Shown here: positions 17,172 to 24,694 of the stretch, in pieces
Layout of the letters: every line of letters starts with the position of its first letter
How positions within the stretch are numbered: position 1 is the stretch's first letter
NCBI RefSeq assembly: GCF_024710845.1
Contig: NZ_JANJTZ010000066.1
Span: 124,001 to 188,000, forward strand
Length of the DNA stretch: 64,000 nucleotides
Direction: 5' to 3'
Origin: Mesorhizobium sp.
Lineage (GTDB): Bacteria > Pseudomonadota > Alphaproteobacteria > Rhizobiales > Rhizobiaceae
Notes under the pieces: model-generated
Seen by the model: only the letters and a program-made list of their open reading frames with translations
What the model was told of the DNA's origin: nothing
Databases searched by the model: none
Program-made: the position numbers and the translations under genes

Positions 17172-17969
17172 CTATTCCGCCGTCCAGTTCGGTGCGCGCT
17201 TCTCGTTGAAGGCGAGCATGCCCTCGCGGGCATCCTTGGTGCGGGTCATGTTGGCCAGCATGAACTGGGCATATTCGAGCGCCGCGTCAGTCGACATCTC
17301 GCGGATCTTGGCGAGCGCCTGCTTGCCGAGCCTGATGCCGGTCGGCGACTTGTCAGTGACGCGTGCGAGCAGCCAGTCGAGTTTCCGGTCGAGTTCCTCG
17401 AACGGCACGGCGTAGTTGACGATGTTGTCGGCGATCGCTTCGCGCGCCGTGATCAGCTCACCGGTGATGCAGAGTTCCATCAGTCGGCGGTAGGAAACGA
17501 TCCGCAGCAGATAAGGCAGGATCATCATCGGAAAGATGCCGACCTTGACCTCGGTGACGCCGAGCCTGGCGTCTTCGCGCGCGACGACGAGGTCACAGGC
17601 GCACATGATGCCGAAGCCGCCGGCCAGCGCCGGACCGTTGACGCGGGCGATGATGGGCAGGCGGCAGGCGTCCATGCGGCGGAGCAGGCGCGCAACATAG
17701 TGCCGGGGATCGGCGGCCTCGATGGTGAACGGGGTTCCGTCGGCCTGGAGCTGCAGGTCGCCGCCGGCGCAGAAGGCCTTGTCGCCCGCTCCGGTGAGCA
17801 CGACCGCGCGCACGCTCCTGTCGGCCTCGGCGGCGTCGAGACCCGCCTGGATGCCGAGCGCAACCTTTTCATTGAGCGCGTTGCGGCGCTCCTCGCGATT
17901 GATCGTGATCCATTGAACCGCGCCGCGGCGTTCGATCAACACTGGTTCCGTCACGGTCTCCCCCGACAT
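17172..17969 (-). CDS. Enoyl-CoA hydratase (methylglutaconyl/isohexenylglutaconyl-CoA type)
   Basis: 265 aa crotonase-family hydratase. AFCAGGDLQ and NGPALAGGFGIMCACD form the oxyanion hole. ARLGVTEVKVGIFPMMI carries a Glu at the catalytic position. In liu/atu pathways a hydratase like this acts on the carboxylated product of MCC/GCC, which matches its place with the carboxylase genes. As the first gene of the minus-strand operon it faces an acyl-CoA dehydrogenase across a 211-base divergent promoter region holding two dyad sites. Confidence 0.83.
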   Translation of the reverse strand: MSGETVTEPVLIERRGAVQWITINREERRNALNEKVALGIQAGLDAAEADRSVRAVVLTGAGDKAFCAGGDLQLQADGTPFTIEAADPRHYVARLLRRMDACRLPIIARVNGPALAGGFGIMCACDLVVAREDARLGVTEVKVGIFPMMILPYLLRIVSYRRLMELCITGELITAREAIADNIVNYAVPFEELDRKLDWLLARVTDKSPTGIRLGKQALAKIREMSTDAALEYAQFMLANMTRTKDAREGMLAFNEKRAPNWTAE

Positions 17970-17989
17970 GTCTCACTTGACGAGCCTAA

Positions 17990-18004
17990 ATGATTTCAGT
18001 TCAT
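17990..18004. promoter_or_regulatory. Candidate operator, 15-bp dyad
   Basis: ATGAT-TTCAG-TTCAT: two 5-base half-sites separated by 5 bases, one mismatch from a perfect dyad. It lies 21 bases upstream of the minus-strand hydratase start in the divergent region 17970-18180. The same ATGAN-N5-NTCAT layout recurs at 18112, 33718 and 48472 and, less well, at 53494. A TetR-family repressor is the likely binder; this is inferred from symmetry and position only. Confidence 0.4.
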
Positions 18005-18111
18005 CAACCTTGTCAACCGGAATGCGGCGCTTTTCCGCATACGTGTTATCGAGGAGAAGGGAACCCTTTCATTTCCGTGTCAAATCTGCTCATTGGCCTC
18101 TTGCACAAATG

Positions 18112-18126
18112 ATGAAATGATCTCAT
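18112..18126. promoter_or_regulatory. Candidate operator, 15-bp dyad (second copy)
   Basis: ATGAA-ATGAT-CTCAT, overlapping the perfect inverted repeat AATGA-TC-TCATT (18116-18127). It lies 55 bases upstream of the plus-strand acyl-CoA dehydrogenase start. Together with the site at 17990 it would give each divergent gene its own operator. Confidence 0.42.
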
Positions 18127-18180
18127 TAACGGTGAAACCGTGGCCGTCCGGCACGGCCTGTGCGGGAGGGATGAGACGAC

Positions 18181-19395
18181 ATGCAGAACTTCACGGGGCT
18201 GAACGAGAAGCGGAACCTGTTCGATCTCGACGCCGAGCAGCAGATGATCCTCGACAATGCGGACCGCTTCGCCCGCAACGAGCTCTATGCGCTGTCCGAG
18301 AAGATGGACAATGAGGAGTGGTGGCCCGAGGAGGCGTTCCCGAAGATCGGCGACAACGGCCTGTTCGGCATCACGGTGCCGGAGGAGTATGGCGGGGCGG
18401 GGCTCGATCTCGTGGCGGCCGGCCTTGTGCTGCAGGGTCTGGCGCGCTGGAACCATGCGATGGCGCTGGCCTGGGTCGCGCACGACAATCTCTGCGCCAA
18501 CAACATCTATCGCAACGGCAATGACGCGCAGCGGCGGAAGTATCTCCCGGACCTCTGTTCGGGCCGCAAGATCGGCGCGCTCGGCCTGACGGAGCCCGGC
18601 GCCGGCTCCGACGCACTTGGCTCGATGCGCACGACGGCGCGGCGCGACGGCGACCACTACGTGCTCAACGGCTCGAAAATCTACATCACCAATGGACCGG
18701 TGGCCGACGTGCTGCTCGTCTACGCCAAGACGGACAAGGACAAGGGTGCGCACGGCATTTCGGCGTTCATTGTCGAGAAGGACATGAAGGGCTTCAAGGT
18801 CGCGCAGAAGCTCAAGAAGATGGGCTATCGCGGCAGCCAGACGGGCGAACTGCTGTTCGAGGACTGCAGGGTGCCGGCGGAGAATCTCGTCGGCGGGGAG
18901 AACCGTGGCGTTGCGGTCGTGATGAGCGGGCTCGACCTCGAGCGCGCGATGATCTCGCCGCTGTGCCTCGGCATCGCCGAGCGCGCTCTGGAACTGTCCG
19001 TCGACTACGCCAAGACCCGCAAGCAATTCGGCAAAGCGATCGGTTCGTTCCAGATGGTGCAGTCGATGCTGGCCGACATGTATGTGCAGGTCGAGACCAT
19101 CCGCAGCTTCACCTACCGCGTGCTGGCGGCGGCCGCGCCGCTCGAGATCGGCGAGGGCGGGCGCGGCGACATCCATATGCTGACGGCGGCCTCGGTTATG
19201 TATGCCGCCGAAGCGACGCACAAGGTGCTCGACCTCGCCGTGCAGGTGCATGGCGGAACCGGCTATATCTGGGAATCGGAGATCAATCGCCTGTTCCGCT
19301 CGACCAAGCTGATGGAGATCGGCGCCGGCACGACGGAAGTGCGCAAGATGATCATTTCGGGCGAACTGCTGAAGGGGACGGACCGCAATGGCTGA
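18181..19395 (+). CDS. Acyl-CoA dehydrogenase, isovaleryl/citronellyl-CoA type
   Basis: 404 aa FAD flavoprotein introducing a 2,3 double bond into an acyl-CoA. GALGLTEPGAGSDALGSM is the FAD/substrate signature. GSKIYITNGPVADVLLVYAKT and the SGLDLERAMIS segment resemble isovaleryl-CoA dehydrogenase and AtuD, with a Glu in LDLER where isovaleryl-type enzymes place the base. The C-terminal QVHGGTGYIWESEINRLFR is also typical. It starts after GGGAGGGATGAGACGAC. The product would feed the carboxylase encoded on the opposite strand, giving a liu/atu-like order of reactions. Confidence 0.9.
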   Translation: MQNFTGLNEKRNLFDLDAEQQMILDNADRFARNELYALSEKMDNEEWWPEEAFPKIGDNGLFGITVPEEYGGAGLDLVAAGLVLQGLARWNHAMALAWVAHDNLCANNIYRNGNDAQRRKYLPDLCSGRKIGALGLTEPGAGSDALGSMRTTARRDGDHYVLNGSKIYITNGPVADVLLVYAKTDKDKGAHGISAFIVEKDMKGFKVAQKLKKMGYRGSQTGELLFEDCRVPAENLVGGENRGVAVVMSGLDLERAMISPLCLGIAERALELSVDYAKTRKQFGKAIGSFQMVQSMLADMYVQVETIRSFTYRVLAAAAPLEIGEGGRGDIHMLTAASVMYAAEATHKVLDLAVQVHGGTGYIWESEINRLFRSTKLMEIGAGTTEVRKMIISGELLKGTDRNG

Positions 19396-20248
19396 AGCGG
19401 GCGAGGCACCGGAGTTCGGGCTCGACGACGAGGCGCTGTGGGCGCATCCGACGATCTACGGACCGGCCGCCTTCGCCGGCAAGACGGTGCTGATCTCCGG
19501 CGGCGCTGGCGGCATCGGCCGGGCGACCGGGTGGCTGTTCGGCCGCTGCGGCGCGAAGCTCATCCTGGCCGGGCGCAGCGAAGCCAAGCTCGGATCGGCC
19601 GTCGAGGTGATGCGGGCAAAGGGGCTCGACGTCTCGGCCCACACCGTCGACATCCGAGAACCGGACAGCGTCGCCGAACTCTATCGCAAGACGAGCGAGG
19701 AGGGCGGTTTCGACATCCTCATCAACAGCGCCGGCGGCCAGTTCCCGCAGGCGGCGATCGACTTTTCGGTGAAAGGCTGGAACACGGTCGTCAACACCAA
19801 TCTCAACGGCACCTGGTACATGATGCAGGGCGCCGCACGCGCCTGGCGCGACCAGAACCGGCCGGGCAGCATAACGACGATCGTCGTGGTCACCCGGCAG
19901 GGCCTGCACGGTGTCGCTCACACCATCGCGGCGCGGTCGGGCGTGGTCGGCCTGACGCAGGCGCTCGCGGTCGAATGGGCGCCGCTGAAGATCAGGCTCA
20001 ACTGTATCGCGCCGGGCGTCATCGAGACGCCGGGTTGGCGGGTCTATGATCCGAAGGCGCTGGAGGCCTATCCGAAATCCAACCCGATGATGCGCAACGG
20101 CAGTACATGGGACGTCGCCGAGGCCTGCGGCTATCTCGCCGGGCCGGGGGCGGAGTATGTGACGGGCGAGGTTCTCAACGTGGCTGGCGGCGCTCAGCTC
20201 TGGGGCGAGACCTGGACGACCGGCAAGCCGGACTATTTCAAGGTTTGA
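19388..20248 (+). CDS. SDR family protein, trans-2-enoyl-CoA reductase-like (atypical active site)
   Basis: 286 aa Rossmann-fold protein. SGGAGGIGRATGWL is the cofactor loop and NSAGGQFP the NAG-like motif. The usual YxxxK is replaced: the segment reads VAHTIAARSGVVGL, with Thr for Tyr and Arg for Lys. From memory a similar GAARAGV stretch occurs in PECR-like enoyl-CoA reductases and related SDRs, so this looks like a subfamily trait, not decay. The ATG overlaps the end of the dehydrogenase gene by 8 bases (ATGGCTGA), so the two are coupled. Confidence 0.8.
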   Translation: MAEAGEAPEFGLDDEALWAHPTIYGPAAFAGKTVLISGGAGGIGRATGWLFGRCGAKLILAGRSEAKLGSAVEVMRAKGLDVSAHTVDIREPDSVAELYRKTSEEGGFDILINSAGGQFPQAAIDFSVKGWNTVVNTNLNGTWYMMQGAARAWRDQNRPGSITTIVVVTRQGLHGVAHTIAARSGVVGLTQALAVEWAPLKIRLNCIAPGVIETPGWRVYDPKALEAYPKSNPMMRNGSTWDVAEACGYLAGPGAEYVTGEVLNVAGGAQLWGETWTTGKPDYFKV

Positions 20249-20257
20249 CGATCCGGC

Positions 20258-20761
20258 CTACGCCGGGCGCAGGAAGTGCATGAACTCGAAGACGACGCCA
20301 TCCGGGTCCTCGGCGCAGAAAATCTTCATCACTGAGCCGCCAAGTGTGATGTCGGTCGGCGGGGAGTAGACGCGGAAGCCGGCCGCGACGAGGCGGTCGT
20401 GCACCGCGTCGGCATCGGTCGTGCGCATGCAGATCCGCCCGACGCCGGGATGCGCGAGCGTCCTTGGCGGAAGCGATGCTTCCTTCGGCGATCTCCATTC
20501 GATCAGGTCAATGCGTGGTCCGTGGCGGTCGCCCTTCAGCTTCATGAGCACGGCGCGGCCGGCGCAGTCGTCGGGCAAGTTCAGGACCGGCCCCAGCCCG
20601 ACTTCGCCGAAGCCGGCGTCGCCGGAGAAATCGTTCACGACCTCGAAGCCGAGGAGGCGGTAGAAGGCGAGTGAGCGTTCGAAATCCGTGCAGTTGACGT
20701 TGATGTGGAAGAACGAGGCGACGTCGCCCCGGTCCTCGCCGTCCTGCCTGATCGCCGTCAC
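20258..20761 (-). CDS. VOC superfamily (glyoxalase-like) protein
   Basis: 167 aa protein with two beta-alpha-beta-beta-beta modules: HINVNCTDFERSLAFYRLLGFEVV at the start and VGRICMRTTDADAVHDRLVAAGF, then CAEDPDGVVFEFMHF. The His near residue 19 and the Glu in VVFEF are the usual metal ligands of glyoxalases, dioxygenases and epimerases. A methylmalonyl-CoA epimerase-like or lyase role is possible, not shown. The start overlaps the TetR stop (ATGA), so it is expressed with that regulator. Confidence 0.78.
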   Translation of the reverse strand: MTAIRQDGEDRGDVASFFHINVNCTDFERSLAFYRLLGFEVVNDFSGDAGFGEVGLGPVLNLPDDCAGRAVLMKLKGDRHGPRIDLIEWRSPKEASLPPRTLAHPGVGRICMRTTDADAVHDRLVAAGFRVYSPPTDITLGGSVMKIFCAEDPDGVVFEFMHFLRPA

Positions 20762-21417
20762 TTGAAGACCTTGCCCCGCAGGAGTTTCACGTAGGTATCC
20801 ACGACGCTCGGAGCCGGTCTTACGAAATCCCCGTCCTCGTAGCAGAAGCGACCCGACAGGTATTCGCGGGTCGAGATCAGCATCTGCATCAGGATGTCGA
20901 TCTCCAGCGGATCATCGATCAGGAGGTTGCCGCGCCGCCGCTCATATTCCAGGGCCCGGCGATAGCTTGCCGACTGCTTCTCGAGGTGGGCGCGGAAGCC
21001 CCGCGGCGCCTGAACGGGGCCTTCGCTGAGAATCTTGAAGAGGTGGGGCTCCTTCTCGAGGAACTCGAAGAAGCCGCTTAGCCGCGCCCGTTCGCGCTCG
21101 ATCGGGTCGTCCGGAGCCTGCATGACCCTCTGGCGGATCAGGTCGTGCAGCCGTTCGCTGATCGATGGCAGCAACTGGTCGAGCAGATCCTGCCGCGATT
21201 CGAAATAGTTGTAGAACGTGCCCTGCGCGACGTCTGCCCGCGCTGTGATCAGCGCCACCGACGCCCCCGCATAGCCCAGTTCGCCGACGATCTCGATCGC
21301 CGCCTCGAACAGGCGCGCCCGCGTGGCCTCGGCCTTTTCCGCGCGCGTCGGCCGCGTCTTGCGGACGTCGCGGGGCAAGAGCGGTGCAACTTTCGATGTC
21401 GGCGAATTGGTAGCCAT
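20758..21417 (-). CDS. TetR family transcriptional regulator
   Basis: 219 aa regulator with an N-terminal helix-turn-helix (about 30-75): ATRARLFEAAIEIVGELGYAG, then DVAQGTFYNYFESRQDLLDQ. The rest is a helical ligand-binding domain. It is divergent from the TRAP/Lva-like operon and followed by the VOC gene. A 27-base inverted repeat sits 44 bases upstream of its start, in position to control both directions. The likely inducer is an acyl-CoA or the transported acid, which is inference. Confidence 0.88.
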   Translation of the reverse strand: MATNSPTSKVAPLLPRDVRKTRPTRAEKAEATRARLFEAAIEIVGELGYAGASVALITARADVAQGTFYNYFESRQDLLDQLLPSISERLHDLIRQRVMQAPDDPIERERARLSGFFEFLEKEPHLFKILSEGPVQAPRGFRAHLEKQSASYRRALEYERRRGNLLIDDPLEIDILMQMLISTREYLSGRFCYEDGDFVRPAPSVVDTYVKLLRGKVFK

Positions 21418-21460
21418 GGATCACCGAACGCTAATGACGCAAAGCGGATGTGTCAAACCG

Positions 21461-21487
21461 AAATGAATTATGACTCGTGATTCATTT
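21461..21487. promoter_or_regulatory. Candidate TetR operator, 27-bp inverted repeat
   Basis: Perfect 8-base arms AAATGAAT (21461-21468) and ATTCATTT (21480-21487) with an 11-base spacer, in the divergent region between the TetR gene (start 21417) and the TRAP operon (start 21668). The size and position suit a TetR dimer or pair of dimers. It carries the same ATGAA/TTCAT half-sites as the 15-bp dyads elsewhere but with different spacing. Confidence 0.5.
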
Positions 21488-21576
21488 CTGTTTACAACCC
21501 GGGGAAATCGAATAGCATGGCGATTGCGGGCGGTTCCGGAGGAGGTGGTCCGAGAGGACGCGGGAACGCGCGCATG

Positions 21577-21598
21577 ACCGGCATTGGCCGGTTGTTTT
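21577..21598 (+). terminator. Terminator-like hairpin in the leader of the TRAP operon
   Basis: ACCGGC-ATTG-GCCGGT (21577-21592) followed by TGTTTTC, about 75 bases upstream of the DctP GTG start. A short GC stem with a T-rich tail inside a 5' leader could act as an attenuator. The stem is only 6 bp, so it may be chance. Confidence 0.3.
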
Positions 21599-21667
21599 CA
21601 TCGTCTGGCCGTTCCGATCGGGACCCCTGGCCTCGAAACGATTCCGGCTGTCCCAAGGGAGGGCATA

Positions 21668-22762
21668 GTGAGTTCATTTGCACGAAAGCTTATCGCTGCG
21701 ACCGCCATTCTCGGCGTGGCACTGACGACGACGGCCAGCGCCGCCGACCTCATCATCTCCACCGGCCTCGGCAAGCCGCATCCGTGGGTCGGCGCCCATA
21801 TGGACCCGTTTGCGGACGCGATCGAGAAGGGCAGCCCAGACGTCAAGTTTACCCGGTTCTATGCCGGCGAGCTCGTCGGTGTCGGCAAGGAGCTCGACGC
21901 GCTGACCAGCGGCACCATCGCGGTCGCCGCACCGCTCCTGGCGCCCTATCACGAGGGCCGCTTCCCGCTGTCCGACGTGACCCAGCTCCCAGCCTACGGC
22001 ACCGACTCGCCGATGGTCACGCGCGCCTTCCAGAAGATGCTCGATTCCGACGTCGCGCTGAAGGACGGGAAGACGTTCTACCAGTACGAGATCGCGGATA
22101 AGGGCATCCGCGCCTGGGCGCTCGGCGCCACCGCCCCGTATTCGATCTCGACCGTCAAGAAGGTGCTCAAGGAGCCGGCTGACTTCTCCGGCACGCCGCT
22201 GCGCGCCGGTTCGGCCTTGCACACGATCATGCTGGAGAAGCTCGGCGCCACGCCGGTGACGCTGCCCGGCTCGCAGGCCTTCGAGGCCGCCTCGCGCGGC
22301 ACGATCGAGGGTCTCGTGATCGCGATCTCCGACTGGCCGTCCTATTCGCTGCAGCAGTTGCTCCGCCATTCGATCGTCGACGTGTCGATCGGCCATTGGG
22401 AGAGCTACCTGGCGATCAGCGACGCCGCCTGGAACGAGCTCACCGACGACCAGAAGGCTCTGTTCGACAAGAGCGCCCGCGACGTCGGCATGTCCAACGA
22501 GAAGGAATGGGAAGACCGTCTGACCAAGGTCAAGGACGAATCGATCGCCAAGGATGGCGGCTCGTTCGTCTCCATCGACGACCTGTCCCAGGCGATGAAG
22601 GATCACATCCAGAAGGCCGCCGCCGACACCTGGGTCGCCTGGATCGAGAAGACCGAGGCCAACGGCCACCCGGCCAAGGCCGCCGCGAAGCTCTATGCGG
22701 AGCTGATCCAGGCCGAGGGCGGCACGCTGCCCGAAGGCGTCGCCGACTACCTCGCGAAGTAA
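21668..22762 (+). CDS. TRAP transporter solute-binding protein (DctP family)
   Basis: 364 aa periplasmic binding protein of a TRAP transporter, the type that captures carboxylic acids. The GTG at 21668 is preceded by AAGGGAGGG and gives a clean signal peptide ending TTTASA before ADLIISTGLG. Further ATG codons upstream would spoil the signal peptide. The mature part has typical DctP segments (GSQAFEAASRGTIEGLV; WNELTDDQKALFDKSA). It begins the operon that continues with the permease genes and the Lva-like enzymes, so its ligand is probably the acid those enzymes degrade. Confidence 0.88.
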   Translation: MSSFARKLIAATAILGVALTTTASAADLIISTGLGKPHPWVGAHMDPFADAIEKGSPDVKFTRFYAGELVGVGKELDALTSGTIAVAAPLLAPYHEGRFPLSDVTQLPAYGTDSPMVTRAFQKMLDSDVALKDGKTFYQYEIADKGIRAWALGATAPYSISTVKKVLKEPADFSGTPLRAGSALHTIMLEKLGATPVTLPGSQAFEAASRGTIEGLVIAISDWPSYSLQQLLRHSIVDVSIGHWESYLAISDAAWNELTDDQKALFDKSARDVGMSNEKEWEDRLTKVKDESIAKDGGSFVSIDDLSQAMKDHIQKAAADTWVAWIEKTEANGHPAKAAAKLYAELIQAEGGTLPEGVADYLAK

Positions 22763-22825
22763 GCGAAGCAACCGGCCCAAAGCGGCGCCGCCCTCGCGCG
22801 GCGCCCACCCACCGGTGGAGCGAGC

Positions 22826-24139
22826 ATGTCCAAGGACTGGATCATCTGGGTCGTCACCCTCTGGATCGTCGTCTTCATGATGGCGGGCCAGGCGGTCGCC
22901 ACCTGCCTGCTCGGCGCGGGCATTCTCGGCGTCATGCTGTGGATGAACCCGGCCGTGCTCAACGGCATCATCGGTCAGGACACGTTCTACACCGCGTCGA
23001 CCTATACGCTCTCGATCATCCCGCTCTATCTCCTGATGGCGCAGCTGCTGCTCAAGGGCGGCGTCATCGTCGACCTGTTCCGCGTCGGCCACCGCATCGC
23101 CGGATACCGCCGCTTCCCGCTCGGCGTCGCCACGCTGGTCACCGGCGGGCTGCTCGGCGCCGTCTCCGGGTCGGGCTCCGCCAGTGCGGCCGCGCTCGCG
23201 ACGCTGGCCGGCCCCGAGCTCGAGCGCGTCGGCTACACCCGCTCCTTCTCGGTCGCGCTCGCCGCCATCTCGGGCTCGCTGTCGGTCATCATCCCGCCGA
23301 GCCTCCTGATCATGATCTACGGCTCGCTGACCGAGACTCCGATCGGCCATCTCTTCATCGGCTCGATCGGGCCGGCGATGCTGTGCATCCTCGTCTATAT
23401 CGCCTGTCTCTACGTCCTCGGCGACGTGGTGCCGGGCGTGGCCGACGGCGTGAAGGGCGACGAGGGCGAGGAGGATCCCGCCGCCACGCGCCGCTCCGTC
23501 GCCGCCTTCACCTTCGTGCTGGCGCTGATGTTCGTCGTGTTCGGCGGCATCTACGGCGGCGTCGTCACGGTGGGCGAGGCGGGTGCGCTCGGAGCCTTCG
23601 CTGCCTTCGTCGGCATGCTCGCGATGCGCCGCGTCACAGCGCGCGACATCGGCCAGGCGCTCGTCGATTCCGTCAAGGTCTCGGCCATGCTCCTGATGCT
23701 GCTCATCGCCGCGCAGATCTTCTCGCGCTTCATGTCCTTCTCGCGCCTGCCGACCGAACTGCTGCACTTCGCCGAGCCGCTGGTCGCCAGCCCCACGGTC
23801 CTGGTCCTCGTCCTGATGGCCGGCCTGTTCGTCGCCGGCATGGTGCTCGAAGAGGTGACCACGATCGTGCTCGCCATTCCCATCATCCTGCCGATGGTAC
23901 AGGCGGCGGGCATCGACGTCATCTGGTTCGGCGTGCTCGCGTGCTTCGTCATCTCGCTCGGCCTGCTCACTCCGCCGGTCGGCCTGGTCGCCTTCTCGGC
24001 GGCGACCGCCGCGCGCACCCCCGTGGGGCCGGTGTTCCGGCCCTGCATGGTCTTCTCCACCATCTCCGCCGTCGTGGTCGTGCTCGCGATGATGCTATTT
24101 CCCGGCATCGCGACCTGGCTGCCGAGCCATCTGAACTGA
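22826..24139 (+). CDS. TRAP transporter large permease (DctM family)
   Basis: 437 aa inner-membrane protein with about 12 hydrophobic segments, the Na+-coupled transport subunit of a TRAP system. Conserved stretches are LGAVSGSGSASAAALATLAGPE, IIPPSLLIMIYGSLTE and GLLTPPVGLVAFSAA. It follows the binding-protein gene after 63 bases and precedes the small permease gene by 9 bases. The order P-M-Q differs from the more frequent P-Q-M. Confidence 0.92.
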   Translation: MSKDWIIWVVTLWIVVFMMAGQAVATCLLGAGILGVMLWMNPAVLNGIIGQDTFYTASTYTLSIIPLYLLMAQLLLKGGVIVDLFRVGHRIAGYRRFPLGVATLVTGGLLGAVSGSGSASAAALATLAGPELERVGYTRSFSVALAAISGSLSVIIPPSLLIMIYGSLTETPIGHLFIGSIGPAMLCILVYIACLYVLGDVVPGVADGVKGDEGEEDPAATRRSVAAFTFVLALMFVVFGGIYGGVVTVGEAGALGAFAAFVGMLAMRRVTARDIGQALVDSVKVSAMLLMLLIAAQIFSRFMSFSRLPTELLHFAEPLVASPTVLVLVLMAGLFVAGMVLEEVTTIVLAIPIILPMVQAAGIDVIWFGVLACFVISLGLLTPPVGLVAFSAATAARTPVGPVFRPCMVFSTISAVVVVLAMMLFPGIATWLPSHLN

Positions 24140-24148
24140 GGGCGGACG

Positions 24149-24694
24149 ATGCGATTCTGGAGAGCGATCTGGGCCTTCGAATGGGGTCTCGCGGCCTTCG
24201 GCGCCGGCTCGATGCTGTTCGTCATGATGATGGTGACGGTGATCAGCGTCGCCGGGCGCTACTTCCTGCAGATGGACCTGATCCCGGGCGCCTACAACAT
24301 CGTCGAGCGCATTCTGTTCCCGCTGCTCGTTTTCTGGGCCCTGCCGATCGCACACCGCGACGGGCTCTTCCCGCGGCTGGAAACCTTCGTCGACACCCAG
24401 CCGTCTGGCCGCCGGGCGCTGGTCGGCGCGGTCGTGCTGGCGGTCGAGATCGCCGTCTACGGCGTCTTCCTCTACTACGTGTCGCGCTTCGTCTGGAGCA
24501 GCATCGCCAGCAACCGCTCGATGCAGATCGGCACGGACTTCCTGCCGCTGTGGCCGATCCTGATCATGATGCCGCTCGCCTTCGGCCTGATGCTGCTCGA
24601 AATGCTCAGGCTGCTCTACCGCGACGTCCGCCGGGTGCTCGGCCACGCACCGCCGCCCGACGACGCCCCGCACCACGGAAGCTCCGCCGTATGA
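24149..24694 (+). CDS. TRAP transporter small permease (DctQ family)
   Basis: 181 aa membrane protein with four hydrophobic segments (about 12-35, 45-65, 90-112, 130-152) and the family stretch MMVTVISVAGRYFLQMDLIPGA. It pairs with the DctM subunit encoded just upstream. Its stop overlaps the start of the phosphotransferase gene (ATGA at 24691-24694), which ties transport and catabolism into one transcription unit. Confidence 0.9.
   Translation: MRFWRAIWAFEWGLAAFGAGSMLFVMMMVTVISVAGRYFLQMDLIPGAYNIVERILFPLLVFWALPIAHRDGLFPRLETFVDTQPSGRRALVGAVVLAVEIAVYGVFLYYVSRFVWSSIASNRSMQIGTDFLPLWPILIMMPLAFGLMLLEMLRLLYRDVRRVLGHAPPPDDAPHHGSSAV

Noticed and set aside
19388-20248. SDR as a pseudogene because YxxxK is absent
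   Set aside because: Frame, length and cofactor motifs are intact, and an Arg-containing GAAR-type motif is known in PECR-like reductases.
21674-23767. Very long open frame on the minus strand across the TRAP genes
   Set aside because: It is the shadow of high-GC codon bias. Its translation is low-complexity Arg/Asp/Gly-rich with no family motif, and the plus strand carries clear DctP and DctM proteins.
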